Source: JBJTUH01 sp044346175
GTDB lineage: Bacteria; Cyanobacteriota; Vampirovibrionia; Vampirovibrionales; JAJTHC01
DNA: 64,000 nt
NCBI GenBank assembly: GCA_044346175.1
Contig: JBIIZQ010000008.1
Location: 12,482 to 76,481 of the forward strand
Direction of reading: 5' to 3'
Position 1 is the first letter of the stretch. Each line of letters opens with the position of its first letter. The notes beneath the pieces are model-generated. The model did not search any database, was not told the origin of the DNA, and worked only from the letters and a program-made list of their open reading frames with translations. Below are positions 44,374-54,204 of this stretch, in pieces. A program made the translations under genes and the position numbers.

Positions 44374-46014
44374 TTAATGAGGAGATACTAATAGTTGGTA
44401 TACGAGTAGGGCATTGGCAAGCTCGCCTTGAAGCTCTAAGAGCTTGATGCGGGTTTGAAAGGTCGCAAGTTCACGCTGATTGACCATGAACAAGGTTGAG
44501 TCTCCCAGTTCAAGACGAAGACGTTCCCCCGCTTCCATTTGTGAAGCAAACTGTAATTCTTTTTGAGTCGTGGCTAAGCGCTCCTTGAGGAGGGCAATCT
44601 CATTATAGACATCTTGTAAATCAACTTGAAGGGCTTGTAAGAGTTGCGATTTTTCCAAGGCAAACTTAGCCAATTTACTTTGTGCCTGTAAGATTTGTCC
44701 TCTGGCTTCTCGTTGCCTGAACGGGACGGCATTGAGCATTACCCCAGCTTTAAGTGCGGTGCCAATACCGCCAGACCCAGTGTCACGACCCACTTGAATG
44801 CTGGCATTAACCTCAGGCAGTAAGTTGTTTTTGGCAAGTTTGAGTGCCTCTTGCGTACCCTTCACTTGTGCCTCAAGATACTTGAGTTCTGGACGGTATG
44901 AAAGCATCGACTCTGTTGCCTCGGTTAAACTAGGCAGTTCAGGCATGGCACTTAGGGTCGGCAGTTGTGAGGGAAAAACAGCATCAGGCTTTAGCACTGG
45001 TGGTGGTTGTGGGGTGCCATCTGCTTGCCACCAGTAAAGTCGCCACTTATTAACATTTTTTTGAAGTGTTCGTGCCGCCTTCAAGGTATTGGCTTGTCGT
45101 GTGCTGAGGTGCTGTTGAGCTTCAACAGCATCAATGTCAGGTAAATCCCCCGCTTTCACTCGTTGCGTAATCCATGAAAAACGTTGGGTTGCGATTTGTT
45201 CAAGCGATTTGGCAAACCCATAGGCTTGATGTGCCAAGGCGATATCCCAGTAGGCACTACCGCCAGCCAGTAGGGTATCAAGGCGTGTTTGTAAAACAGC
45301 CGCCTGTGCTTCCCAAGTCCCGTAAAGTGCCTGACGCTCAGCCACGCTTTTTTCATTGACCCCTAAACCTCTTAGGAGAGGGACTTTTACAAAGGCACTG
45401 TAAGTACCACCCTCGCCACTCGGTGTACCTGGTGACTTTGGCACGCCCCCTGAAAAATCAGACGTTAAGCCGTACTCAATCCCAGAACGTGTTTTAACGC
45501 TACCTGTGATGTCGTAAGTACTCCCACTCCGTGGGCGAAATGAACTGTTATAGCGTTGTGTGTCTGTGAGGAGTAATAGTCTTGGGTCAAAGGCACCTTG
45601 TTTTTCTTGGTATTTCCCTTGAGCCAAACGCTCTAATTGTTGAGCCCCTAAAACTTTTGGATGGGCTACTTCCATCGACTTTAAAAAAGCTTCAAAGGTT
45701 GGAAAAGTCGAACCCTCCACGGTGTCACCATTGATGGCATTGAGGGCCTGCTTGGTTGCCTCTGCCTCTGTAAACGGGGTAAGTGGTGTGAGGGTTTTAA
45801 GAGTATGCTCCTGACTGAGGGGAGGAGGCGTTTCTGTTTTGGGAGGTTGCTTGGAGATGGTTCCATGCACAGCAGGTACTTTGGCTAGCAGTATTGGAGA
45901 ACGTCCAATGGGACCACAAGTCGATAACACGCAGAGTCCCACGGTAAGGATGAAGAGGCTTGAAGACTGATTTGTACGCTTAAACCAAGGCGAAAAATAG
46001 AAAGAATGAGGCAT
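44374..46014 (-). CDS. TolC-family outer membrane efflux protein
   Basis: 546 residues. An N-terminal hydrophobic stretch (about 18-38) looks like a signal peptide, and a Pro/Thr-rich spacer follows. The remaining sequence has the duplicated TolC layout of beta segments and long coiled-coil helices with S-Y-R-P-E-L and Q-V-G-R-D-T-G-S-G. It is the outer-membrane channel of a tripartite export system. It starts 3 bases after the hlyD-like gene stop, so it is co-transcribed with it and the ABC gene. Confidence 0.88.
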   Translation of the reverse strand: MPHSFYFSPWFKRTNQSSSLFILTVGLCVLSTCGPIGRSPILLAKVPAVHGTISKQPPKTETPPPLSQEHTLKTLTPLTPFTEAEATKQALNAINGDTVEGSTFPTFEAFLKSMEVAHPKVLGAQQLERLAQGKYQEKQGAFDPRLLLLTDTQRYNSSFRPRSGSTYDITGSVKTRSGIEYGLTSDFSGGVPKSPGTPSGEGGTYSAFVKVPLLRGLGVNEKSVAERQALYGTWEAQAAVLQTRLDTLLAGGSAYWDIALAHQAYGFAKSLEQIATQRFSWITQRVKAGDLPDIDAVEAQQHLSTRQANTLKAARTLQKNVNKWRLYWWQADGTPQPPPVLKPDAVFPSQLPTLSAMPELPSLTEATESMLSYRPELKYLEAQVKGTQEALKLAKNNLLPEVNASIQVGRDTGSGGIGTALKAGVMLNAVPFRQREARGQILQAQSKLAKFALEKSQLLQALQVDLQDVYNEIALLKERLATTQKELQFASQMEAGERLRLELGDSTLFMVNQRELATFQTRIKLLELQGELANALLVYQLLVSPH

Positions 46015-46017
46015 CGT

Positions 46018-47490
46018 TTATTTTGCCTTTACTTTACGTTTAATATCGGCTTTTTGTTTTTCATCGTCATCTTCAGCCCAATAGCTATCCATGGCCTGAG
46101 ACGCTTTATCATAGCCCCCACTGGGCTTACTATCTTTTAATTTTGCAGGGTCAACCACGGGTGGGAAACCGTTAAACTGTCGCCATAGTTCAAACCACAG
46201 TGGCACCGTTTTTAACAGTACCCATCCTGCAACCTTGGAGCCAGGGCGTAGCTTATGTAAACTCGGCCAAGGTTCATCTCGGTGTTTTTTGATAGCTTCA
46301 GGGTCAGGGCGCACAAGCAGTCTAAAATTACTGTTGCCGTCATCCATGGCATCCACCACTGCCACACGTCCCGCAAAGGTACCCACCATGGCAAAAGGCC
46401 ATCCTGTAAATTGGACGGCAGGCCATCCCGCAAACTGCAAGCGTACGGGGTCGCCTGGGGCTATCAGTGGGGCATCGTTATCATTCACGTACAAGGCAAC
46501 GGCAACATCGGCGGTTTCGGGTACAATCGTTGCCAAAATATCACCCGCCTTGACCGTTTCCCCTAAACCTACAGGGAGAAGTCTTACCACCCTACCATCA
46601 CAGGGTGCCATGACCTCCTGTTGTAGTTTTCGTGAGGCAATGTTTTGAAGTTCAATATCCAGTTTGAAAATTTCAGCATCCATTGCCGCAAGACTCTCAC
46701 GTGCCGAGGCACTGCTTGCCATGACGTTTGAAATTCCTGCTGAAAGGTCGGTACCAAGACGTGCTTGGTCAAGCTGGGCGATACTCAAGGCTTGACGTGC
46801 TTCAGCGAGCTGTGCCTGTGCTGCTTGATGTGAGGTCATGGCACGGGTTTGTTCAAGTGTTACAAGTTCTTTGTCTCGGGTGGAACGTAGCCCCTCGGCT
46901 TCCAACTGCACCACTCGACGATAATTTAATTCAGCCGTTTCAAGGACTTGAGCCGCTGCTGCAAGATTCTGCTCCGAAACAATCACACGATTTTTTGCTT
47001 GTCCGATACGTTCTGTTTGGGTCGGTAGTGCCACCGCTCGGGAGTTTTCCAGTAACCCTCCTTGACGCTCAATGGCGGCAAGTCGTTCTGTGACGGCTTG
47101 CTTGCGAGCTTGTAAGGCTTGACGTTGTCCTTGAAGCTTTTGTACTTGGGCAGGGTCAAGGAATTTGGGGTCAATGTCTTGGAGTAGAGCAAGTTTTTGA
47201 CCTTTTCGTACTAAGGCTCCTTCTTGCACATGCCACGCTAATACACGGGCTGAAATCTGTGACTCAATGACCTGAGGACGCTCCATGGGTGAAAAAATCG
47301 TCACTTTGCCATAACCCGTGACACTTTGTTGCCAAGGTATCAATATCAAGCCCAAAAGACACGTTAGGAGTACTGACAATAACACCCACGCAAACCGAGA
47401 GTAGGTGCCACGTGTTTTCACTCGTGATAATGCGTGACTTTGTGTCAACACACTTGAACCAGAATCGACAGAACTGACGCTCATCATCAT
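46018..47490 (-). CDS. HlyD-family membrane fusion protein
   Basis: 490 residues beginning with three Met codons. One membrane helix at about 32-52 anchors it in the inner membrane. The periplasmic part has paired lipoyl-like segments (A-W-H-V-Q-E-G-A-L-V-R-K-G-Q and A-P-C-D-G-R-V-V-R-L-L-P-V-G) flanking a long alpha-helical hairpin of Gln/Ala heptads. It would join the ABC subunit encoded upstream to the TolC-like channel encoded downstream. The C-terminus is longer than usual, with a Lys-rich tail. Confidence 0.88.
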   Translation of the reverse strand: MMMSVSSVDSGSSVLTQSHALSRVKTRGTYSRFAWVLLSVLLTCLLGLILIPWQQSVTGYGKVTIFSPMERPQVIESQISARVLAWHVQEGALVRKGQKLALLQDIDPKFLDPAQVQKLQGQRQALQARKQAVTERLAAIERQGGLLENSRAVALPTQTERIGQAKNRVIVSEQNLAAAAQVLETAELNYRRVVQLEAEGLRSTRDKELVTLEQTRAMTSHQAAQAQLAEARQALSIAQLDQARLGTDLSAGISNVMASSASARESLAAMDAEIFKLDIELQNIASRKLQQEVMAPCDGRVVRLLPVGLGETVKAGDILATIVPETADVAVALYVNDNDAPLIAPGDPVRLQFAGWPAVQFTGWPFAMVGTFAGRVAVVDAMDDGNSNFRLLVRPDPEAIKKHRDEPWPSLHKLRPGSKVAGWVLLKTVPLWFELWRQFNGFPPVVDPAKLKDSKPSGGYDKASQAMDSYWAEDDDEKQKADIKRKVKAK

Positions 47491-47508
47491 CTTTAGTAGT
47501 GCTTTCTC

Positions 47509-49437
47509 TTACAACGGATAACCATCAGACGACGTAATACCTGATACATGCCCGCCATGGGCTGGATGAACCTGCTGAATCCATTGTTGATAGTACGCCT
47601 TGGGGGTATTGAGTAAGCCTTCTTCATAGTGCCAACGTCCAGACAGATTGGCTGTATCCGACTGAGTCATGTGAGGATGTCCAAACCATACATAGCGTTG
47701 ACATCCCTGTGCAATGAAAGGTGCTGAGGTATTGACTATTAAAGCCCAAGGAAACGCAGGCGTACCAGCCACGGCAAGAAGCTGTCGCATGAGTGCCGTA
47801 CGTTCCTGCCATGGTAGGATATTCAACAAATCATCTAAAAGTAAAAGCTCAGGTTGTTGTAAGAGGTTTTGTGCAAGTAAAACTCTCACTTTTAAAGAAC
47901 TCTCAATATTACAGCCCGCTTGCAGTACCTCGGTTTCTAACCCATGGGGTAATTGAGAGAGTGCTGCATCTAGGCCTGTGAGTGCAAGGACTTGTGAGAC
48001 CAATACAGGGTTGGTTTCACGGTAGGGTAAACCCATGAAAATGTTGTCTGCTAGCGTACCTTGCAGTAACCCCTGCTGTTCTAAGCTTAAATAAGCTACT
48101 TTGTGGTGCCACTGTAATAGAGACACGCTACGAACATCAACCCCATGTAGTTCACATAGTCCTTGCTCAGGTAAGGCGAGTCCTGCACAGACACGTAACA
48201 CATAGTGCCGTAGTGCGTTGGAGTCCACGGTACCCACCAGTGCGAGGGTTTCCCCTGCACGCAACCCTAAATAAGGTAAAACAAATGATGCTTCAGAGGC
48301 AGGGGTGTGTGTGTGCGTGTCGGGCTTAATATATAACTGCTTTAAGATCAGCAAGGGCAAAGCATTTTGCGTGGTGGCTGTGAGGGATATATTGGGTAAA
48401 CTTACGGGGTTGGAGGTCGTTTCAAGGAGCGGCAGTTCGGTGAGCATGGCGATTTTCTCCAAACTGGTCATGAGGTCAAACCCTGGTTCAAATAATTGAA
48501 TCAGTTTGTCCATTGCCACGAGCATCTGTAGTACCACAAGTTCACTGGCAACCAATTGACCAAGGGTCATCTGTTTTTGAATGACCAAGGTACCACCGAG
48601 TGCGAGAATCCCGACACTGGCAATGGCATAAAAGAAAAAATGAGACGTTAACACACGGAATAAGACCTTGAAATGTGCCTTACGAGCATCCAAATACATC
48701 ATTAAATGATGATCCGTGACGGTATGCCAAAAATTCTGCGAGGCATGACGGCGTACCCGAACTTGTGCCCCAGCAAGGTCCTGCAACCAACTCCCCAATG
48801 TGTATTTATGATGGGATTCTTCCATACTACTTGCCAACCCGCCATGGCTTAAGCCAAAAATAGCCAATGCCAAGAACAAGATAATGCCTATATCAAAAAT
48901 CCAAAGGCTAGGATGATAAATCCCCAGAATAATCAAACCAATGAGCAAACTAATACATGAGGCAGGTCCATCGGTTAGCAGTTTTGCCCACACCTTTTGA
49001 AGGTTGACGACATCAAAAAAGCGATTCAAATGCTCAGGAGGATACGTCGTTTTAAGGTTAAATGGCTGTGCAAGGAGGAGGCGGTCAGTGATTTGCAACG
49101 CCACTCTTACAAAAATACGTTGTTGTAAGGTTTCAATCAAGCTGATACTCATCGCACGAATCACCGCCACCATGAGCAGTACACCAAGTAGAATCGCACT
49201 CAAAGTAATGAGTTGTTGGAACAAGACACCCGCCGCAATCGTATTGACTAAGGCTTGTGCTGTCAGCGGTACCGCTAGGGTCAGTAACGTGACCACTAAG
49301 GTGTAGGCTATGAGAATGACCACATCTTTCTTGTCTTGGACCATGAGGGGCGATAACCGATGAAAAACCCACGTCCAATCGTAGTGCTGGTCATGGTGTC
49401 CATGATGAGAAGAAGAGGAAGCTTGTGCCATCATCAT
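47509..49437 (-). CDS. ABC exporter-like protein with degenerate ATPase domain
   Basis: 642 residues starting M-M-M-A-Q. The N-terminal half has six predicted helices with the usual exporter pattern. The C-terminal half is aligned with an ABC ATPase but is ruined at each catalytic motif. Walker A reads V-G-T-V-D-S-N-A-L-R (no G-K-S-T), the signature reads S-S-L-K-V-R, and Walker B reads L-L-L-L-D-D-L-L-N in place of D-E-A. The His loop also lacks its His. It heads an operon with hlyD-like and tolC-like genes. It may be a structural or regulatory pseudo-transporter, or use an ATPase encoded elsewhere. Confidence 0.85.
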   Translation of the reverse strand: MMMAQASSSSHHGHHDQHYDWTWVFHRLSPLMVQDKKDVVILIAYTLVVTLLTLAVPLTAQALVNTIAAGVLFQQLITLSAILLGVLLMVAVIRAMSISLIETLQQRIFVRVALQITDRLLLAQPFNLKTTYPPEHLNRFFDVVNLQKVWAKLLTDGPASCISLLIGLIILGIYHPSLWIFDIGIILFLALAIFGLSHGGLASSMEESHHKYTLGSWLQDLAGAQVRVRRHASQNFWHTVTDHHLMMYLDARKAHFKVLFRVLTSHFFFYAIASVGILALGGTLVIQKQMTLGQLVASELVVLQMLVAMDKLIQLFEPGFDLMTSLEKIAMLTELPLLETTSNPVSLPNISLTATTQNALPLLILKQLYIKPDTHTHTPASEASFVLPYLGLRAGETLALVGTVDSNALRHYVLRVCAGLALPEQGLCELHGVDVRSVSLLQWHHKVAYLSLEQQGLLQGTLADNIFMGLPYRETNPVLVSQVLALTGLDAALSQLPHGLETEVLQAGCNIESSLKVRVLLAQNLLQQPELLLLDDLLNILPWQERTALMRQLLAVAGTPAFPWALIVNTSAPFIAQGCQRYVWFGHPHMTQSDTANLSGRWHYEEGLLNTPKAYYQQWIQQVHPAHGGHVSGITSSDGYPL

Positions 49438-49792
49438 AAAGAAAAAATTTCTCGTGTTGTAAATCGAACAAAATCACCTAAGGAAATTTTGGCATAAAAC
49501 AGCCTGCATCATGACAACTGTCAGCGTTTAGGGAGTCGTCCTAGAAAACAGGTAAGGGTGGTTTACAATAAAAACAGAGGGTTGCGTCTATCAAAAATGT
49601 GTGTGATGCCTCATGAGTGTGAAGCATGAGTTATGAAACAGAAGTTATGGCAACTATTGTAACATAAATAAATCACGCAACACTCTCATGAGGCTTTTTA
49701 ACCCCCTACGTCAAAACATACACCCAACAGAAACCAGATAGCAGAGGAGGTATATACTGGCGTGGTTATCGTGTATGGGTGTGTGTATGTCC
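49438..49792. other. Intergenic region between export operon and arginine pair
   Basis: About 355 bases without a gene. It should hold the export operon promoter on the minus strand and the 3' region of the dihydrolase gene. A weak CTCATG/CATGAG hairpin lies near 49610-49630. No promoter could be placed confidently. Confidence 0.45.
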
Positions 49793-50734
49793 TTAAGGGG
49801 TAAATACCCGTAAAGATAAACATTTGGTCGAGCCACCAGCCTTCAAAAACTCACTGACATCGACTTCCAAAGCTTGAATACCTTTTGCTCGTAGCGTGGC
49901 TACTAATTCAGGGCTTCCTTGATTAAACACCAAGCTATCGCCCACACTAATGGCGTTGCAAGCAAAATTGGCGGCTTCATCGGCTGAAACAGGAATCCGT
50001 AAACGCTCAGGAACATGGTACTCAATGACTTGCCGTCCGTAATCGTCAAAGGCCTCTGGGGCGTAGATAAAATGTCCTGTCTCCATGGGGCAACAGCACA
50101 CATCAATATGGTAAAAGCGTGGGTTTTTCAGTTCCAAGGGTAGTACAGGTAAACCGCATACTTGAGCGATATCTAAATGGGCTTGAAAATGACTTCTGGC
50201 ACGATACCCAGCAAATACCAATTCATTACGCCAAATCAGTGCATCTCCCGCACCTTCAAAAGGAACATCTTCAGGGGTTTCTAAAACGTCATACCCGTAA
50301 GTCTTAAACCAAGCTGCCGCTAAAGGTGTTTCGCCTTGCCGCTCGGGGTTTTTATAACGGGCGAGCAATGCCTTATTGCCCCACATAAAGGCATGGTTTG
50401 CCGTAAAAACAATATCGGGTAAGCCCGGTGCTGCAGGCATGGTGACAACTTTAGCACCCGCTTTAGTTTCTAGGGTGTCTACAAGGGTTTCCCACTGTCT
50501 TTGTGCTTTTTGGGCATCAACAGGTACGCCTGTTTCCATCCAAGGGTTAATGACATAGGAAACCTCAAAAAACGTCGGTGGACACATCAAAATGGTGGGC
50601 TTATCCCATCCATGGCGTTGTGATAACGTCTCCATGGCGGGTTGATACGTTGTGAACGTATCCTGAAAAGAGGATGAAAGGTTTTTTGGGGGTACCATCG
50701 TAGCATGGGTGTTTATTGAAAGAGGGGTTGTCAT
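49793..50734 (-). CDS. Arginine dihydrolase/amidinotransferase-superfamily enzyme (ArgZ N-domain-like)
   Basis: 313 residues with the pentein fold pattern: M-C-P-P-T-F-F-E-V-S-Y-V-I-N-P-W-M, T-A-N-H-A-F, F-E-G-A-G-D-A, F-Y-H-I-D and G-G-S-T-K-C near the C-terminus. The Cys, His and acidic residues match the guanidine-modifying catalytic set. The nearest families are the first domain of cyanobacterial ArgZ/AgrE, which turns arginine into ornithine, ammonia and CO2, and dimethylarginine dimethylaminohydrolases. Expected product: ornithine or citrulline. The LOR-domain gene lies 123 bases upstream in the same direction, as in the fused ArgZ order of neighbours. Confidence 0.78.
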   Translation of the reverse strand: MTTPLSINTHATMVPPKNLSSSFQDTFTTYQPAMETLSQRHGWDKPTILMCPPTFFEVSYVINPWMETGVPVDAQKAQRQWETLVDTLETKAGAKVVTMPAAPGLPDIVFTANHAFMWGNKALLARYKNPERQGETPLAAAWFKTYGYDVLETPEDVPFEGAGDALIWRNELVFAGYRARSHFQAHLDIAQVCGLPVLPLELKNPRFYHIDVCCCPMETGHFIYAPEAFDDYGRQVIEYHVPERLRIPVSADEAANFACNAISVGDSLVFNQGSPELVATLRAKGIQALEVDVSEFLKAGGSTKCLSLRVFTP

Positions 50735-50857
50735 AGGAAGGGAGCCTTATACCATATACCATTAACGAGAGACCATGGCATCATGAGAGAAACACTAAGC
50801 ATGATGTGCGAATTGGGGAGTATATTCAAAAAACAGGTGTGCTATTTTAAGCAATGC

Positions 50858-51454
50858 CTACTGCCATAATACCCCTTGTGTCCCCATAACCACCGTTTCA
50901 CGCTCATGGTCTACTTGGGCGAGCGGTGTAAGTGTGGCAGTGTGTGCTTCGGCATGAATGGCAATGACCCACTGATGGCTCTGGTGCAAAGAGGCTTGAC
51001 GACTACTGACCATCACGGGCCATACTTCTTGTGAGGAAACCAATACCCCTTGAGGTAGTTTTTGGGCAAAGACCCCCTGAAGTGTCAAAGGTGCTTGGGC
51101 TTGAATATGACGTGGGGCTAAGGTCTCAATGGATTTCATGGGCTTTGCATCGGTAGTCAGGGTTTGAGAGCTATCTTGTGTATCCAAGCGTCGAGCAGGC
51201 TCAAGTTGTACGCCGTAGGGCATCAATGCCGTGCATACTTCTGTAAGATGAGCTTCATCTTTGACAAAAAGGGTTATGCTCAGGAAGGAAAAGTCTTTTT
51301 TTGAGGGGCCAATGTGTAACGCATTGAGTTCAAAAGAGGCTTGATGTTGTTCAATCGTATCAATGATTTTGGCAAGGGTTAAAGAGTCTACTAAATGACC
51401 ATCTACCCGAAGAACACGTTGCAATACCAAAGCAGGTTGAGAAAACATCATCAT
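50858..51454 (-). CDS. LOR/SDH-type domain protein (ArgZ middle-domain-like)
   Basis: About 198 residues from the run of three ATG codons at 51446-51454. Residues 10-90 fit the LOR/SDH conserved domain (R-V-D-G-H-L-V-D-S-L-T-L-A-K-I-I-D-T-I, D-F-S-F-L-S-I). The later half (L-P-Q-G-V-L-V-S-S, then a beta-rich V-V-M-G-T-Q-G-V) fits the remainder of that domain. In AgrE/ArgZ it lies between the dihydrolase and a C-terminal ornithine cyclodeaminase domain. Here it stands alone without the cyclodeaminase part. It may bind arginine-derived ligands and regulate the enzyme encoded next. Confidence 0.72.
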   Translation of the reverse strand: MMMFSQPALVLQRVLRVDGHLVDSLTLAKIIDTIEQHQASFELNALHIGPSKKDFSFLSITLFVKDEAHLTEVCTALMPYGVQLEPARRLDTQDSSQTLTTDAKPMKSIETLAPRHIQAQAPLTLQGVFAQKLPQGVLVSSQEVWPVMVSSRQASLHQSHQWVIAIHAEAHTATLTPLAQVDHERETVVMGTQGVLWQ

Positions 51455-51882
51455 AAAACCGAATCCTTTAAAATAAAGACGCAATGCACACACAAAAAAC
51501 GTTATGGCAATGATAGGGGCTACAGTGACATGATTTTGCCATGAGAATGGTACCATCGCTCAGGGAATGCTACTAGGCTATCCCAAGCCACTGCCTACTA
51601 TACCAAGCATAACTAGTCGGGAGGGTTTTAGACAATGCCCTCAATCGTATCAGTGCTGTGTATGTCTCCAAAAGATAAACTTTTATTAAGATTCTTACCC
51701 ATGATGTAGGATAGTCGGGCGTACTTTATTTTGCTAAACTCAAGGCAGTACACTTTTGCATCATGACACTTTTACCTTTACCAGTTTGTTGCCGTTGTTG
51801 GTATCCGTAACTTGCCTGCCTTATGCCTCATTGATTGGTGCTTCGTGCTTATTTAAATTGCTCAAGGAGTCTTATCTTTCTC
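51455..51882. other. Divergent region before the DegP-like gene
   Basis: About 430 bases. No gene seen. The motif AACTTTTATTAAGAT (51679-51693) recurs with one extra T near 54033-54048. A clear AAGGAG (51864-51869) is the ribosome site of the protease gene. Confidence 0.45.
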
Positions 51883-53142
51883 ATGATGATGATGTCAAAC
51901 CAAGATAGAAACCATCCCAAAGCCTCTTCGACCAGTGAACGTCAAGCAAAACTTGCCATGCTTTTTGGCGGCTTGGCACTTTTGGTCTCTTTGTTTAGTT
52001 TGGTGCTTTCTGTTAAGGAAGAAGCCTTTGCCAAACGCATGCTTGGTCAGAGTTTTTCAGCCGCTACAGAAGGGGGCATCCGTCCCTCTCAGGCACTGCC
52101 TCTTCAGGGTAAAGGTATCTTTGGTATGCCTGAAAGCTTGGTGGCGGATGTGGCAAGTAGTGTCGCCCCCAGTGTTGTGAATATTGACACAGAAACCGAA
52201 CAACGTATTCAACGTACGCCTTTTGACGGACTTTTTGGCGGTGGACTTTTTGGCTCGTTCTTTGGCGAGCAAGGCGGTATGTTTAATGATGTGCCACAAG
52301 AAGAAACACGCAAGGTGCTAGGGAATGGCAGTGGTATGATTCTTGATACCCAAGGACACATTCTCACGAATGACCATGTGATACGACAAGCCGATAAAAT
52401 GGTTGTTACCCTTAATAACGGTAAACAGCTTCCTGCGAAACTCATCGGTAGAGACCCACTCACAGACCTTGCCGTGATTCAAGTAAAGGGCGATGCCCTG
52501 AAAGCCCTTCCCTTTGGTACGTCTAAAACTTTACGCCCTGGGCAGTGGGTGTTAGCGATTGGTTCTCCACTCGGGTTTGACCATACCGTGACGCTTGGGA
52601 TTATCAGCGGTATTTCAAGACGTATTCCTGACCTCAGTAGTGACGTGGATTATATTCAAACCGATGCTGCCATCAATCCAGGCAACTCAGGGGGCCCTCT
52701 TGTTGACTTACAGGGGCAGATTATCGGTATCAATACGGCGATTTCAGGGAAGGCGCAAAACATTGGGTTTGCAATTCCAGCAGATACCGCCAAAGAAGTT
52801 GCCCAAGCCCTCATCACCCAAGGGCGTGTGATTCGTCCTTATGTGGGTGTTTCTACCGCAGCCCTTAATGCCGACATCCTTAAAAGTTTGAACTTACCCC
52901 TTGATACCAAAGGAGTTGTTGTGGCGAAAGTCATTGAAGGTTCTCCTGCATCTCAAGCAGGGCTACAAGTGGGGGATGTGATTCAACGTGTGAATGAGAC
53001 CCCTGTGGTAGAGCCTGAAATTCTGCGAAAAACCGTTCGTACCGCAGGCATTGGTAAGCCGATTCGTTTACTGGTGTTGCGAGAAGGCAAGCTTACGGGC
53101 ATGACCCTTACGACTAAGGAATATCCTCAGTCGGGTTCTTAA
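51883..53142 (+). CDS. DegP/HtrA-type serine protease
   Basis: About 419 residues from four consecutive ATG codons, with AAGGAG 13 bases upstream of the first. One N-terminal membrane anchor (about 28-50) suggests a periplasm-facing inner membrane protein. The trypsin-like triad is complete: L-T-N-D-H-V-I, D-P-L-T-D-L-A-V and G-N-S-G-G-P-L-V. A single PDZ domain follows (S-P-A-S-Q-A-G-L-Q-V-G-D-V-I). This is the DegS/HhoA-like architecture used in envelope protein quality control. A Gly/Phe-rich loop before the triad corresponds to the LA loop. Confidence 0.93.
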   Translation: MMMMSNQDRNHPKASSTSERQAKLAMLFGGLALLVSLFSLVLSVKEEAFAKRMLGQSFSAATEGGIRPSQALPLQGKGIFGMPESLVADVASSVAPSVVNIDTETEQRIQRTPFDGLFGGGLFGSFFGEQGGMFNDVPQEETRKVLGNGSGMILDTQGHILTNDHVIRQADKMVVTLNNGKQLPAKLIGRDPLTDLAVIQVKGDALKALPFGTSKTLRPGQWVLAIGSPLGFDHTVTLGIISGISRRIPDLSSDVDYIQTDAAINPGNSGGPLVDLQGQIIGINTAISGKAQNIGFAIPADTAKEVAQALITQGRVIRPYVGVSTAALNADILKSLNLPLDTKGVVVAKVIEGSPASQAGLQVGDVIQRVNETPVVEPEILRKTVRTAGIGKPIRLLVLREGKLTGMTLTTKEYPQSGS

Positions 53143-53207
53143 GGTGTGTGGGCATTTGCTTAGGGGGCGTAGCCTCGATAACGACTGACTGCATAACGAA
53201 AAATCAT

Positions 53208-53232
53208 CCTCTCCCTTTGCGGGAGGGAGAGG
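53208..53232. terminator. Hairpin between convergent genes
   Basis: CCTCTCCC (53208-53215) pairs with GGGAGAGG (53225-53232). It lies between the protease and acetyltransferase stops and may serve both. The T-tract is poor near it (CTTTTTTAA about 20 bases on). Confidence 0.45.
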
Positions 53233-53257
53233 GTAAATAACCTCTTAAACGCCTTTT

Positions 53258-53881
53258 TTAACCCTTTAGGGCGTACCACTGTGGTTTGAGCATGTCGTAA
53301 TACAGGACAGGCTCGCCATAGTCTTTGACGGTTTCAAGGTACTGGAAGCCTAACTTCTCAACAATCGTATGAGACTTTTTGTTGGATTCAAAAAATCCAA
53401 CCACAAGCCTAGGAAGTGCCATCACTTCAAAAGCATACTGTAGGGTGGCGTGGACAACCTCTGTGGCAATACCACCTCCCCAAAACTCGGGCATCAGGGA
53501 GACTCTTACTTCGTAGGCTTTTTCTCGTTCAGGATGATACTGCTTAAATTGCAAACCAACACGCCCTACAAAGCGTGGTTCAGGTTGGTCGGTTGTGGGT
53601 TTTGTCATCATTTTGAGCTGAGAAATACCATGTACTTCAAATTCAGTCTGATACTCTTGGAGTTCTGCCATGACACGTTCATCCGAGCTATAGCCTGTAA
53701 AAGTGGTAGGGTATACGGAAGGGTGCTGATGCAAGGCTTTCAGAAGAGGGAAATCCGCCACAGTAAAAGGATAACATTGTACACGTGGGGTTTCATATAA
53801 GGGTGTTTCAGAGGAAGGAGCGATAGGGCATCCAGTGCCTTCTAGCACGGGTTGTGACAAAAAAGAGGTCAGCGTATCCAT
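53258..53881 (-). CDS. GNAT-family N-acetyltransferase (RimJ/RimL-like)
   Basis: About 207 residues from ATG 53881, which has AGGA about 12 bases upstream; the frame from 53914 is less likely. The acetyltransferase_3 pattern is present: an N-terminal R-V-Q-C-Y-P-F strand, a Y-E-V-R-V-S-L-M-P-E-F-W-G-G-G-I-A-T-E acetyl-CoA loop, and the S-N-K-K-S-H-x-I-V-E-K-L-G-F terminal motif. Such enzymes acetylate N-termini or small molecules; the substrate is unknown. It is convergent with the protease. Confidence 0.88.
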   Translation of the reverse strand: MDTLTSFLSQPVLEGTGCPIAPSSETPLYETPRVQCYPFTVADFPLLKALHQHPSVYPTTFTGYSSDERVMAELQEYQTEFEVHGISQLKMMTKPTTDQPEPRFVGRVGLQFKQYHPEREKAYEVRVSLMPEFWGGGIATEVVHATLQYAFEVMALPRLVVGFFESNKKSHTIVEKLGFQYLETVKDYGEPVLYYDMLKPQWYALKG

Positions 53882-54204
53882 AAAAGAGGGTGTTCCTTGA
53901 ATGAGGAGGCACAAAGTAAAGGCTAATAAAGAAACTTAATGCCATGTCGCTTTGCATCGGGCTTGCGATAAAGGAAAGGCATATACAAGAAAATGCTTGA
54001 GATAATTTAGGAGGGTATTGATACTAGTGATTAACTTTTTATTAAGATGCGAATACTCCTTGATGATACTACAAATAGAAAAACCCTTCATCTAAAAAAC
54101 GTACCCTATACAGGGCAATCGCATGAAGGCTTGCATCTTAAAACCGTTTTCACTCACCTTATTTCACTCATCTTACTTAGCACCGCCTTCATTGGTATCC
54201 TATT

